Assembly (NCBI RefSeq): GCF_004138495.1 | Contig: NZ_ML142873.1 | Coordinates: 24,654 to 44,923, forward strand | Length of the DNA: 20,270 nucleotides | Origin: Phytoactinopolyspora endophytica | GTDB taxonomy: Bacteria; Actinomycetota; Actinomycetes; Jiangellales; Jiangellaceae | Direction of reading: 5' to 3' | Shown: positions 1 to 7,507 of the stretch, one piece after another | How positions within the stretch are numbered: the stretch's first letter is position 1 | Layout of the letters: each line of letters starts with the position of its first letter | The notes under the pieces: model-generated | Database searches by the model: none | What the model was told of the DNA's origin: nothing | What the model saw: only the letters and a program-made list of their open reading frames with translations | Program-made: the position numbers and the translations under genes

Positions 1-245
1 TGCGTGTCGGGCAGGACCACTGTTTCCGATGGGTGGACGGTCGCTTCGATCACCGCCGGTACCTCATCCTCCGCCGTGCCTGGAAACCGGGACGGTGCCC
101 GGTCCTCGCCGGTCGGGGAGGCTGCAGGGTCGGATGTTGAACGTCGCTCGGACGAACTGCACGCTCCTACGAACAGGGCGCCGCCGGCGACCAGAAACGT
201 CCGGCGGCTGACGTTGTGGGATGTGCTGCGGTCGTTCCGGCTCAC
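1..245 (-). CDS. Tat-type lipoprotein, 5' part only (runs off left edge)
   Basis: Reading the minus strand from a GTG at 245 gives 81 codons without a stop to the window edge. The N-terminus is a clear export signal: SRRTFL (residues 13-18) fits the twin-arginine consensus, followed by a hydrophobic stretch and the lipobox VGAC with Cys29 as the lipidated residue. After it comes a Ser/Pro/Glu-rich linker typical of mature lipoproteins, then the beginning of what may be a folded domain (residues 61-81). The GTG overlaps the stop of the GNAT gene as GTGA, so the two are probably translated together. The mature domain is cut off and I do not recognise the family. The signal peptide and the overlap make the gene convincing; its function is unknown. 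Confidence 0.8.
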   Translation of the reverse strand, partial: MSRNDRSTSHNVSRRTFLVAGGALFVGACSSSERRSTSDPAASPTGEDRAPSRFPGTAEDEVPAVIEATVHPSETVVLPDT

Positions 246-973
246 CGCGCTCCGATGGTCTGCGGGTCGAACCGGAAGGTCAGGACCTCGTCGCCGTCCC
301 GGTCGACATGCTCTCCGACGCGGGACCAGCCGCTGCGTTCGTAGAACCCGGCGGCCCCCCGGGCGTCCGCCTTGGTGACGAGCTCGACCCGGTTGGCGTC
401 CGCCGCCACGACCTCGGCCAGGAAGGCGTCGACGAGCGCGCTGCCGATTCCGTTGCCGCGCTCTGGGAAGTCGACGACGACGGCTTCCAGCACAGCCAGC
501 GGAGCGGGCGACCCCGGCCCGTCCAGCGCGTTCGGCTCGTCGGGACCTGTGTTGCTCGGCACAGCCTGGCTATAGTCCGTGGCCTGCGAGGTACCGCTCG
601 CCCCCGGTCGCATGATCCGGCGAGCGTAACGAAGCCCCCGGGTCCGCAGGAACGGCCAAGCGAGTACCGGCCGGGCGGCGAGAGCACGCAGCCCTGCGGC
701 TACCAGCTCGGTTCGGTGCCGACGGATGATCCACGCGACATTCGCGCGGCGGTCGACCGTTCCCACCAGGAATCCGACGACGACACCGCCGCGTCGCGCG
801 ACCAGGACGGTGCCGTAATCCGAGCGCAGGTGGGCCCGGTGCCAGCGTCGCACGAAGCCCCGCCCGAGTCGCGGGAACAGGCCGTGCGGAAGTTCCGTGA
901 CGTGCAGGAACGCCGTCATATCCAGCTCGTGCTCATTCGCACGCACCACCTCGACCGGGTGTTCGCCATTCAT
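242..973 (-). CDS. GNAT-family N-acetyltransferase
   Basis: A 243-residue protein. The C-terminal half carries the GNAT core: beta strand AVLEAVVVDF followed by the acetyl-CoA pyrophosphate loop RGNGIGSAL (Q/R-x-x-G-x-G/A type), and later the GFYERSGW motif common near the end of these enzymes. The first half has the beta strands TVLVARRGG and VVGFLVGTV expected for strands 2-3, then an insert rich in Arg and Ala and a disordered Pro/Gly/Ser stretch before the core. That makes the protein longer than a minimal 150-residue GNAT. The start at 973 is chosen because AGAGGAGA lies 7 bases upstream; an in-frame ATG at 994 would place this Shine-Dalgarno inside the gene. It presumably transfers an acetyl group from acetyl-CoA in the cytoplasm, but the substrate cannot be inferred. 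It is coupled to the downstream lipoprotein gene and divergent from the two-component system. Confidence 0.85.
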   Translation of the reverse strand: MNGEHPVEVVRANEHELDMTAFLHVTELPHGLFPRLGRGFVRRWHRAHLRSDYGTVLVARRGGVVVGFLVGTVDRRANVAWIIRRHRTELVAAGLRALAARPVLAWPFLRTRGLRYARRIMRPGASGTSQATDYSQAVPSNTGPDEPNALDGPGSPAPLAVLEAVVVDFPERGNGIGSALVDAFLAEVVAADANRVELVTKADARGAAGFYERSGWSRVGEHVDRDGDEVLTFRFDPQTIGAR

Positions 974-980
974 CGGCGGT

Positions 981-988
981 TCTCCTCT
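981..988 (-). promoter_or_regulatory. Ribosome binding site that fixes the GNAT start
   Basis: Minus-strand AGAGGAGA, 7 bases before the ATG at 973. It argues against the longer in-frame starts at 994 and 1165. Confidence 0.7.
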
Positions 989-1052
989 GCTCATCGGTGC
1001 GGCTGTTTCCGGTACCGGCTTGGCCGGTTGTCGTCCATCGTTCGCCGGGAAT

Positions 1053-1069
1053 CTCAGAAGAAGCTCAGA
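1053..1069 (+). promoter_or_regulatory. CTCAGA direct repeat, candidate response-regulator site
   Basis: CTCAGA occurs at 1053-1058 and again at 1064-1069, exactly 11 bp apart, on the same face of the helix. OmpR/PhoB-type regulators bind tandem half-sites with this spacing. The site lies between the divergent GNAT and response-regulator genes, 22 bases before the regulator start, so autoregulation (and perhaps control of the GNAT/lipoprotein pair) is plausible. No convincing -10 element was seen after it. Confidence 0.5.
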
Positions 1070-1091
1070 GCGGACGTGCGACGATCGGTGC

Positions 1092-1790
1092 ATGGCCAGA
1101 CGGGAATCGAGCGACGACGGCGAGCGGGCGGCCCACCCGTCGTTGCTGCTCGTCGAGGACGACACGAAGCTCTCCGAGTTGCTGGTCCTGCTCCTCTCCG
1201 ATGAGGGATACCGGGTGGATCTGGCTCGGGACGGTCACACCGGTCTGCACCGGGCTCTGACCGGCGAGTACTCGGTGATGATCATCGACCGCGGTCTGCC
1301 GGCGGTGGAAGGCGTGGACCTGATCCGCCGGCTGCGTGCGCAGGGTCAGGTGACGCCGATCCTGGTTCTGACCGCCCGTGGCACCACTGCGGACCGTGTG
1401 GAGGGCCTCGACGCGGGAGCTGAGGACTACGTCGTCAAGCCGTTCGAGATCGACGAGCTCCTGGCCCGGCTCCGTGCCCTTCAACGTCGCCACACCGACC
1501 ACTCGGACCGGCTGAATCTCGGCGACCGCCAGCTCGACATGGTGAACCGGAGGGTCTTCAGCGCGGTCGATCCCCCGATCGAACTGTCCGGCCGCGAATG
1601 TGACCTGCTGTATATCCTGGCCGCGAACCCGAGCCGGGTTTTCACCCGTGATGAGCTGCGTGGACGGGTATTCGACGCGGCCGACAACACGGGTGTGGTG
1701 GAGACCTACGTGTACTACCTTCGCCGTAAGCTCGGCCGTGACGTGATACAGACCGTGCACGGTCTCGGTTATCGGATGGGAAGCGCGTGA
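1092..1790 (+). CDS. OmpR/PhoB-family response regulator
   Basis: A 232-residue two-domain regulator. The receiver domain (about 17-130) has the acidic pocket EDD at 22-24, the phospho-acceptor Asp66 in MIIDRGLP, Thr94 in LVLTARG and Lys116 in VVKPF, so all residues needed for phosphorylation are present. The winged-helix domain (about 138-230) ends with the typical VVETYVYYLRRKLG recognition helix and the VHGLGYRM wing. It therefore acts in the cytoplasm as a DNA-binding output for the kinase encoded immediately downstream. The ATG at 1092 is chosen because the receiver fold starts about 16 residues later; the upstream extension is low-complexity and lies antisense to the GNAT gene. No good Shine-Dalgarno is visible, so the transcript may be leaderless. 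The stop overlaps the kinase GTG as GTGA. The controlled genes cannot be named. Confidence 0.93.
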   Translation: MARRESSDDGERAAHPSLLLVEDDTKLSELLVLLLSDEGYRVDLARDGHTGLHRALTGEYSVMIIDRGLPAVEGVDLIRRLRAQGQVTPILVLTARGTTADRVEGLDAGAEDYVVKPFEIDELLARLRALQRRHTDHSDRLNLGDRQLDMVNRRVFSAVDPPIELSGRECDLLYILAANPSRVFTRDELRGRVFDAADNTGVVETYVYYLRRKLGRDVIQTVHGLGYRMGSA

Positions 1791-3043
1791 ACGGGAACGG
1801 TACACCGAAGAACGACCCGGAGCCGACCCGTGCCGATCGCCGGATGCTCCGGCGCGCGTCGGCGGTGGTGGCCGCGCAGACCGGCATCGCCGCCGCGCTC
1901 GTGGTCGCCGTCGTCATCGTTCTGGTGTATTCCATCAGCCAGCAGGAACGCCGCGACTCCGTCGAGTACAAGGCGGAGGAGAACGCCGAGAGGCTGCTGG
2001 GGAAGATGCGTCAGCCGGAGAACCAGGCGACCATGGGCACCTCTCATATCGACGTGGATGGCCTGCCCGGCGAGGACGACTGCCCCGAGCAGTCCACCGA
2101 CGGATGGATGGAGAGCTGGGCCGACCCGCTGCCGACCGGCGTCTCCGAGCTCCGCCTCTGCGACGAGCCGTTCCTCGGGTACGTCGCGGAAGACGACGGG
2201 CTGCGTTCGGTTGCCGCATTAAGCCTGGTCGAGCAGCAGGAAGAGAGCGAGCGGCTGGCCCGGCTGTCCATCCTGGCCGGTGGGATCGGAGTACTCGGCG
2301 CCGCGGGAGTGGGCTGGCTGGTGGGCCGCAGGGCGGTGCGCCCGCTGGGACGGGCGCTCACCTCGCAACGTCGATTCGTCGCGGACGCCAGTCATGAGCT
2401 GCGCACTCCGCTGGCGATCCTGCATACGCGAGCGCAGCTGCTGCAACGCGGCCCGGCCACCGACGAGCGCCAGCGGGGTGAGCTCGAGCAGCTCGTGGAC
2501 GACGCACGGGTACTCTCCGACATCGTCAGCGACCTGTTGCTCTCCGCGGAGATGCAGCACCGCCCGGACGCCGGACAGCCGGTCGACCTGGGCCAGGTGG
2601 CGACCGATATCAAGAGCTCGTTCGCGGACACGGCCGAGGAGGCCGACGTGGACCTCGTCCTTGACGTGGATCCAGCCTTGCAACACCTGGTCACCGGGGC
2701 GCCGAGCGCGCTCCGCCGGGCGGTGGCCGCCCTGGTGGACAACTCGCTCCGGCATGTCGCTTCCGGCGGCACGGTGACGATCCAGTTGAACGGGACGACC
2801 GAGACCGTACGGGTCGGCGTGCTGGACGACGGCGAGGGCTTCGACCCCGAGGTCGCCGCCGAGCTGACGCAGCGCTTCCGGCGTGGGTCGGACTCGTCGT
2901 CCGTGGGGCACCGGCTCGGCCTGGGCCTCGCCCTTGTCGACGAGGTGGTTCAGGCACACGACGGTTCTATGGAGATCAACGGACAACGTGGCGTCGGGGC
3001 CTCGGTCACGTTGAGCTTTCCGCGCAGGGAGTCGAGCCGATGA
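1787..3043 (+). CDS. Membrane sensor histidine kinase
   Basis: A 418-residue kinase, partner of the preceding regulator (4-base GTGA overlap). Two transmembrane helices at about 27-50 and 160-180 flank a sensor region of about 110 residues outside the membrane. That region is acidic and has two Cys residues (99 and 125) that could form a disulfide. There is only a short linker to the dimerisation domain: ADASHELRTPLA holds the phospho-acceptor His203. The catalytic domain shows the N box (DNS, Asn319), the G1 box DDGEGFDP (347-354), the F-box-like QRFRRG and the G2 box GHRLGLGLAL (374-383). The enzyme autophosphorylates His203 and passes phosphate to Asp66 of the regulator. The signal is unknown. 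The last 12 codons lie antisense to the C-terminal codons of a lipoprotein-gene remnant, which is unusual. Confidence 0.93.
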   Translation: MNGNGTPKNDPEPTRADRRMLRRASAVVAAQTGIAAALVVAVVIVLVYSISQQERRDSVEYKAEENAERLLGKMRQPENQATMGTSHIDVDGLPGEDDCPEQSTDGWMESWADPLPTGVSELRLCDEPFLGYVAEDDGLRSVAALSLVEQQEESERLARLSILAGGIGVLGAAGVGWLVGRRAVRPLGRALTSQRRFVADASHELRTPLAILHTRAQLLQRGPATDERQRGELEQLVDDARVLSDIVSDLLLSAEMQHRPDAGQPVDLGQVATDIKSSFADTAEEADVDLVLDVDPALQHLVTGAPSALRRAVAALVDNSLRHVASGGTVTIQLNGTTETVRVGVLDDGEGFDPEVAAELTQRFRRGSDSSSVGHRLGLGLALVDEVVQAHDGSMEINGQRGVGASVTLSFPRRESSR

Positions 3044-3164
3044 TGTCGATGACCATCGCGTCGGCGGGCTGCTCGGATGCGAGCTGGAAGGTGGCGCGGA
3101 TCTCCAGCGGAGCGTCGCCGTCGTCGGCGGGCTCCTGCTCGAAAGGTTCGAGGGGATCGGATCC
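3006..3164 (-). pseudogene. Remnant of a small lipoprotein gene (paralogue of the gene at 9666-10235)
   Basis: The minus strand reads 52 codons and a stop that end with EIRATFQLASEQ and, near the stop, DIIGSTPCAES. The intact lipoprotein at 9666-10235 ends with EFRVTFQLAPEQ and DIIGSTPCVES, so the two C-termini are clearly homologous. The DNA shares a 16-base identical stretch (3034-3049 and 9688-9703). The remnant has no start codon, is closed upstream by an in-frame TGA at 3165-3167, and similarity ends near there; the N-terminal signal peptide and most of the domain are missing. It overlaps the last 38 bases of the histidine kinase gene on the other strand. I infer a broken duplicate left by a rearrangement, possibly the event that placed the sugar operon beginning at 3308. 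Confidence 0.75.
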
Positions 3165-3196
3165 TCATGCGGGCAGCCGCTCTGAAGCATCGTAAG

Positions 3197-3208
3197 GTTC
3201 GCACGAAC
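3197..3208. promoter_or_regulatory. Short palindrome upstream of lacI-type gene
   Basis: GTTCG-CA-CGAAC is an inverted repeat with 5-bp arms, about 100 bp upstream of the LacI-type gene. It could be an additional regulatory site; nothing else supports it. Confidence 0.25.
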
Positions 3209-3272
3209 ATCGTTTAACCATCTTGTGATGATCAACATCTAGGTCGTTGACCAGCTACTTTGTAGGTGACTC

Positions 3273-3304
3273 TTGACACATTGCCCTATGTGTATAAACG
3301 TTTA
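3273..3304 (+). promoter_or_regulatory. Promoter with overlapping LacI-type operator
   Basis: A perfect TTGACA lies at 3273-3278 and TATAAA at 3293-3298; the 14-bp spacing is shorter than usual. The perfect palindrome TAAACGTTTA (3295-3304), with the central CG typical of LacI-family operators, overlaps the -10 and the start point. The regulator ATG at 3308 falls about 10 bases after the -10, with no Shine-Dalgarno, so a leaderless transcript is likely. Binding there would block the promoter of the regulator and of the downstream operon. Confidence 0.6.
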
Positions 3305-3307
3305 AGC

Positions 3308-4339
3308 ATGTCTGGGCGTCGTTGGACCTCGCGGGATGTCGCCGCTCTCGCCGGTGTATCGGTGGCGACGGTGTCGTACGTGATGAACGGCCGCATGGGC
3401 GACCGGATACCGTCGACGACCAGGGAGCGGGTCCTGTCCGCAGCCCGCCAGCTCGGCTACTCACCGAACCGCTCGGCTCAGAGCTTGCGCCGGCAGAAGA
3501 CCGAGCAAGTCTGCCTGGTGGTGGACTCTATCGGTGTCCCGGTGATCGATCAGCTCGCCCGGGATCTGCACGCCGCGGCGGACGAGGCCGGCTATGGGTT
3601 GATCACCATGGTGGTCGGCTCGGCCGAGCGCGCTGCCAAGACCATCGATCTGCTGCATCAGCGGATCGCGGACGGCGCGGTGATCGCCCCGTCGAACGTG
3701 ACGCGATTCCGCGAGGAGGACCTCGTGGAGCTCGCCCGCGGCGGCCTGCCGCTGGTCGCGATGGACAACGTCGTGCGGCCGATCGGGTTCGACGTCGTGC
3801 GGGCCCCCGAACGGGATGCGTGCGGCGACGCCATGGATCACCTGTTGACCACCGGCCACCGGCGGATCGCGTTCCTCGGACACCACGAAGAGGTCAACGA
3901 CCTCGATGCGCGTGCCAAGTCCGAGCGCATCGGCGCCTATCTTGCCGCATTGCAACGGCACGGCCTCGAGACGGATGAAAGCCTCATCGTCGAGGGCGCG
4001 GACGACCGCGTCGCAGGCTATCGGGCCGCCGCCGATCTACTCCGGCGTCCGGATCGGCCGGACGCCATCTTCGCGGCGTCCGCACGGTCGGCGATCAGTG
4101 CGGTCTGGGCGGCGCGCGACGCTGGACTCACCATTCCCGACGACGTCGCGGTGGTCGGCTGCGGGAACCTACCGGAGACCGAGATCACGCGGCCACCTCT
4201 GAGCACCGTCGGTCCGCCCACGACCGAGGACTTCACCGAGGTCTCCAGGTTGCTCTTCGAGCGCGTCCTAACGAAGGAACCGCCGCCCGAACGCGAGATC
4301 ACCAACCCGTGGGTCTTTGTCCCGCGCGGGTCAGCCTGA
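3308..4339 (+). CDS. LacI-family transcriptional regulator
   Basis: A 343-residue repressor of normal LacI length. The N-terminal helix-turn-helix (about 6-28) contains DVAALAGVSVATVSYVMNG, followed by the hinge region RERVLSAARQLGYSPN. The remaining part is a periplasmic-binding-protein-like effector domain, with TTGHRRIAFLG and the later IPDDVAVVGCGN segment as the familiar landmarks. The ATG at 3308 puts the HTH six residues in; a longer in-frame reading from 3266 would cross the promoter and operator. The gene is the first of a same-strand run with a sugar transporter and a sulfatase, 36 bases before the binding protein. The family normally acts as a sugar-released repressor; I infer local control and autoregulation through the palindrome at 3295-3304. 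The effector is unknown. Confidence 0.92.
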   Translation: MSGRRWTSRDVAALAGVSVATVSYVMNGRMGDRIPSTTRERVLSAARQLGYSPNRSAQSLRRQKTEQVCLVVDSIGVPVIDQLARDLHAAADEAGYGLITMVVGSAERAAKTIDLLHQRIADGAVIAPSNVTRFREEDLVELARGGLPLVAMDNVVRPIGFDVVRAPERDACGDAMDHLLTTGHRRIAFLGHHEEVNDLDARAKSERIGAYLAALQRHGLETDESLIVEGADDRVAGYRAAADLLRRPDRPDAIFAASARSAISAVWAARDAGLTIPDDVAVVGCGNLPETEITRPPLSTVGPPTTEDFTEVSRLLFERVLTKEPPPEREITNPWVFVPRGSA

Positions 4340-4375
4340 CCCGTGCCTTCGCAACGTCGCGAAAGGAGAACCACC

Positions 4376-5689
4376 ATGGCTAACCGACGACTGAGTCGCC
4401 GCCAGCTTCTCCGTTGGACCGGAGCCGGAGCCGTCGCAGGCGTGACCGGCTCGTTCGCCGCCGGATGCGGTGCGGGCGCCCCCGAGGACGACGCCGTCGA
4501 TTCCGACAGCGGGTCCGGCGGCGACAGCGCCGGCGACACCCTCACCGTCTACTGGAACGCCGGTCACGCGTACCAGGCATACGAGGACGTGTTGGCGGAG
4601 TTCGAGGAGGAGCACGGCGTCACCGTGAACTTCCAGAAGTATCAGTGGGACGACCTGCGTACCCGGCTGCTCTCCGACTTCGCCTCCGGCAACGCTCCGG
4701 ACCTGGTGGAAGACGCTGGGTGGGCGCAGGAGTTCGCCATCAGCGGCGAGGCGATGTCGCTGCAGAAGTACATCGATCAGGACGGCGCCGGGATGGGCTA
4801 TCCGGACGACTGGCAGCCGACCACTCTCGAACGGGTCTCCTACCAGGGCGAGACGTATGGCATCCAGCTGCACCTGACCGCCGTCCTGCCGTTCTACAAC
4901 AAAGCGATGTTCGACGCAGCAGGGGTGCAGCCGCCGCAGACCTGGGATGACCTGCTGGAGGTGGCGAAGGAGTTGACCGGTGACGGAGTGTACGGCATCG
5001 CGCTCAACCAGGACCATAGCTATGCGTGGTCGTGGATGCTGCAGAACGGCGTCCGCTACTACGACCCGGAGACCGAGGAGCTGATGACCCCGCGCGACGC
5101 GGCTATCGAGGCCCTGCAGTTCCAGGCCGACCTGGTGCACAAGCACAAGGTGGCCCCAGTCCCGACGACCGGCACAGACTACTCCGGGCCGCAGAAGCTG
5201 CTCTCGGCGGAGCGGGCGGCGATGATCCTGACCGGCCCGTGGGACCTGCTGCCGATCGAGGAGACCAGTCCCGACCTGGAGCTTGGTATCGCACCCGCGC
5301 TGCGCAAGGAGAAGCAGGCAGCCGTACAGGCCGGCACCAGCATGTTCATTCCCACTAACTCCCCGCATCCGGATCTCGCGTGGGACCTCATCAAGCGGCT
5401 CACCGCGCTGGAGGTGGAGGAGAAGGCCACCGAAGAGACCGGCATGCTGATGCCGCGGAAGTCGTGGGCGGAGTCCTCGGAGGTACAGGGCAACGAGCGG
5501 TACGCCGTGTTCGCCGATGCCTTCCCATACTCGGCCGACTACCAGGAGGGTCTGCGCTTGACCGGCAAGAGCGGCGAGATCAACGAGCTGTTCGGCACCC
5601 TCTACCAGGACGTGGTCATGAACAACACCCCAGCGGAGGACGCGATGGAGACGTTCATTTCCGAGGGAGAGAGAGTGCTGGCGGGCTGA
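4376..5689 (+). CDS. ABC transporter sugar-binding lipoprotein
   Basis: A 437-residue extracellular solute-binding protein of family 1 type. The signal peptide has a twin-arginine motif (SRRQLLRW, from residue 7) and ends at the lipobox FAAGC with lipidated Cys31, so it is exported folded by Tat and anchored outside the membrane. After an acidic Ser/Gly linker comes the typical fold: TVYWNAGHAYQAYEDVLAEF, a PDLVEDAGWAQEF segment, and the FYNKAMFDAAGVQPPQTWDDL motif seen in many sugar binders. AERAAMILTGPWDL is the usual third-region signature. The start at 4376 has AAAGGAG 7 bases upstream. Its neighbours, two permeases and a sulfatase, suggest a sulfated mono- or oligosaccharide as ligand, which is inference. 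Confidence 0.93.
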   Translation: MANRRLSRRQLLRWTGAGAVAGVTGSFAAGCGAGAPEDDAVDSDSGSGGDSAGDTLTVYWNAGHAYQAYEDVLAEFEEEHGVTVNFQKYQWDDLRTRLLSDFASGNAPDLVEDAGWAQEFAISGEAMSLQKYIDQDGAGMGYPDDWQPTTLERVSYQGETYGIQLHLTAVLPFYNKAMFDAAGVQPPQTWDDLLEVAKELTGDGVYGIALNQDHSYAWSWMLQNGVRYYDPETEELMTPRDAAIEALQFQADLVHKHKVAPVPTTGTDYSGPQKLLSAERAAMILTGPWDLLPIEETSPDLELGIAPALRKEKQAAVQAGTSMFIPTNSPHPDLAWDLIKRLTALEVEEKATEETGMLMPRKSWAESSEVQGNERYAVFADAFPYSADYQEGLRLTGKSGEINELFGTLYQDVVMNNTPAEDAMETFISEGERVLAG

Positions 5690-5692
5690 GCG

Positions 5693-6670
5693 ATGGGCCG
5701 ACCTGAAATCCACGGCGGGAGCGCCGTCACCGGTCCCGACGCCTCAGCAGCTGCTGGTCAGATCGGCCGGCGCTCACTGAAGGCGTCGGGTACGCCGCGC
5801 CGTCGTATGTCGATGTCCCGCAGGTACGCGTTGACCGCCTACCTGTTCCTGCTGCCCGCGTTCGCCTTCTTCGGGCTGATGTACTACACCCCGATCGTCA
5901 ACATCATCGCGAACTCGTTCCGAACTGGGCCGCGGGCGGACACGTTCACCGGCTTGGACAACTTCACGCGTGTCCTCTCCGACCAGGCGGTCCACAACTC
6001 GTTCGTCATCACGTTGATCTTCGGGGCCGGGACGACGATCGGCGCCATCGTCATCGGGCTCGCGCTGGCGCTGCTGGTGGACAAGCCGCTACATGGGCGG
6101 GTCGTCTTCCGCGCCGCGCTCCTGGTGCCGTACCTCACCTCGGTGGCGATCGTCGGCCTGCTGTGGCGCAACATCCTCGACCCGCAGCTGGGCATCCTGA
6201 ACCGTGTGCTGGACAGCGCGGGCCTCCCAACGCAGGCCTGGCTCAACACGAACCCGCTGGCCACGATCATCGGTGTCACGCTCTGGATGAACGTCGGCTA
6301 CACAATGGTGCTGTTCCTGGCCGGACTGCAGGGCATTCCGGACGTGTACCACGAGGCCGCCACCATCGACGGCGCCAACGGGCGGCAGCGGTTCTGGCGC
6401 ATCACGCTGCCGCTGCTGGCGCCGACGACGCTCTTCGTCTCGGTGATGTCGGTGATCAGCGGGCTACAGGCGTTCGCGCAGGCCTACATCATCACCGGTG
6501 GTGGACCGGCCGATAGGACCGACCTTTACATCTTCCACGTCTTCAACGTCGCGTTCTCTGCACGTGACTTCGGCTACGCGTCCGCGCTGTCCTTCCTGCT
6601 GCTGCTGGTGATCATCGCGTTCACCGTGGTCCAGTTGCGCATCGGACGCCGTGGGGAGGTGCAGTACTGA
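5693..6670 (+). CDS. ABC sugar transporter permease (MalF/UgpA type)
   Basis: A 325-residue inner-membrane permease with about six transmembrane helices beginning at residue 46 (YALTAYLFLLPAFAFFGLMY). The cytoplasmic EAA loop that docks the ATPase is at about 220-240: EAATIDGANG then ITLPLLAPT, matching EAA---G---------I-LP. The gene starts only 3 bases after the binding-protein stop. The first 40 residues are hydrophilic and lack a clear Shine-Dalgarno; ATGs at 5807 and 5813 just before helix 1 are alternatives but also lack one. It forms the channel with the permease encoded next. No ATPase gene is present in the operon. Confidence 0.92.
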   Translation: MGRPEIHGGSAVTGPDASAAAGQIGRRSLKASGTPRRRMSMSRRYALTAYLFLLPAFAFFGLMYYTPIVNIIANSFRTGPRADTFTGLDNFTRVLSDQAVHNSFVITLIFGAGTTIGAIVIGLALALLVDKPLHGRVVFRAALLVPYLTSVAIVGLLWRNILDPQLGILNRVLDSAGLPTQAWLNTNPLATIIGVTLWMNVGYTMVLFLAGLQGIPDVYHEAATIDGANGRQRFWRITLPLLAPTTLFVSVMSVISGLQAFAQAYIITGGGPADRTDLYIFHVFNVAFSARDFGYASALSFLLLLVIIAFTVVQLRIGRRGEVQY

Positions 6671-7497
6671 TGCTCCAACGGATGTCCCCGGCGAGCCGCA
6701 TCGTCAGCTACCTGTTGCTCGTCATCGCCGGTGCGGTCACGGTGCTGCCTCTGATCTACATGCTCTCGCTGGCCTTGCAGACTGAGGCCGAGACGCTGTC
6801 CGCCGACCCGGTGCTCTGGCCGGAGTCCATGCAGTTTGGGAACTTCCAGGAACTGTTCAAACGGGCGCCGTTCGGCAACTTCATCTTGAACAGCTTGATC
6901 GTGGCCGGTGGCATCACGATTGCGCACCTCGTCTTCGACCCACTCGTCGGCTACGTGTTCGCGAAGTACCAGTTCCCGCTCAAGAACACGATCTTCCTGT
7001 TCCTGCTGGCCACGCTGATGGTGCCGCTGTTCGTGCGGATGATCCCGCTTTACACGATGATGTCGAACATGGGGTGGATCAACACGCACCAGGGCCTGAT
7101 CGCGCCGTTCCTCATGGACGCGTTCGGCATCTTCCTCATGCGGCAGTTCATCCAGCCGATCCCGGACGACCTGATCCAGGCGGCGCGGATCGACGGCGCG
7201 TCGGAGCTGCGGATCTATTGGAAGGTCATCCTGCCGCAGGTGAAGCCGGCGATGGCGGTGCTGGGGCTGTTCACCTTCGTCTTCCAGTGGAACGAATTCC
7301 TGTGGCCGCTGGTGGCCACGACAACGGAGGAGATGCGCACCATCCCGGTGGGTCTGACCCTGTTCAACCAGGAGTACTTCACACTGTGGCACCTCACCGC
7401 GGCCGGTTCGGTGATCCTGTTCCTGCCGACCGCTGTGCTCTTCCTCCTGACCCAGCGGTACTTCGTTCGCGGCATCACGTTGAGTGGGATCAAGTAG
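6670..7497 (+). CDS. ABC sugar transporter permease (MalG/UgpE type)
   Basis: A 275-residue permease, the usual size for the MalG-type subunit, starting in a one-base overlap with the previous stop (TGATG). The N-terminal helix SYLLLVIAGAVTVLPLIYML is followed by five further hydrophobic segments. The EAA loop at about 168-190 reads QAARIDGAS then VILPQVKPA. The C-terminus YFVRGITLSGIK is the common ending of this subunit type (xxGxxxGAVKG-like). It pairs with the upstream permease; a shared MsiK-type ATPase from elsewhere would be needed, as is common for actinobacterial sugar transporters. Confidence 0.93.
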   Translation: MLQRMSPASRIVSYLLLVIAGAVTVLPLIYMLSLALQTEAETLSADPVLWPESMQFGNFQELFKRAPFGNFILNSLIVAGGITIAHLVFDPLVGYVFAKYQFPLKNTIFLFLLATLMVPLFVRMIPLYTMMSNMGWINTHQGLIAPFLMDAFGIFLMRQFIQPIPDDLIQAARIDGASELRIYWKVILPQVKPAMAVLGLFTFVFQWNEFLWPLVATTTEEMRTIPVGLTLFNQEYFTLWHLTAAGSVILFLPTAVLFLLTQRYFVRGITLSGIK

Positions 7498-7507
7498 AAG
7501 GAGTCGC

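Noticed and set aside
221..1204. Long plus-strand reading frame opposite the GNAT gene
   Set aside because: It is antisense to a gene with clear GNAT motifs and a good ribosome site, has no recognisable domain and is expected by chance in very GC-rich DNA.
2219..3238. Long minus-strand frame opposite the histidine kinase
   Set aside because: It is low-complexity antisense of the kinase catalytic domain. The real minus-strand signal here is a different frame, the lipoprotein remnant at 3006-3164.
4331..5713. 460-residue minus-strand frame opposite the sugar-binding protein
   Set aside because: It mirrors a gene with Tat signal, lipobox and solute-binding motifs and shows no family features of its own.
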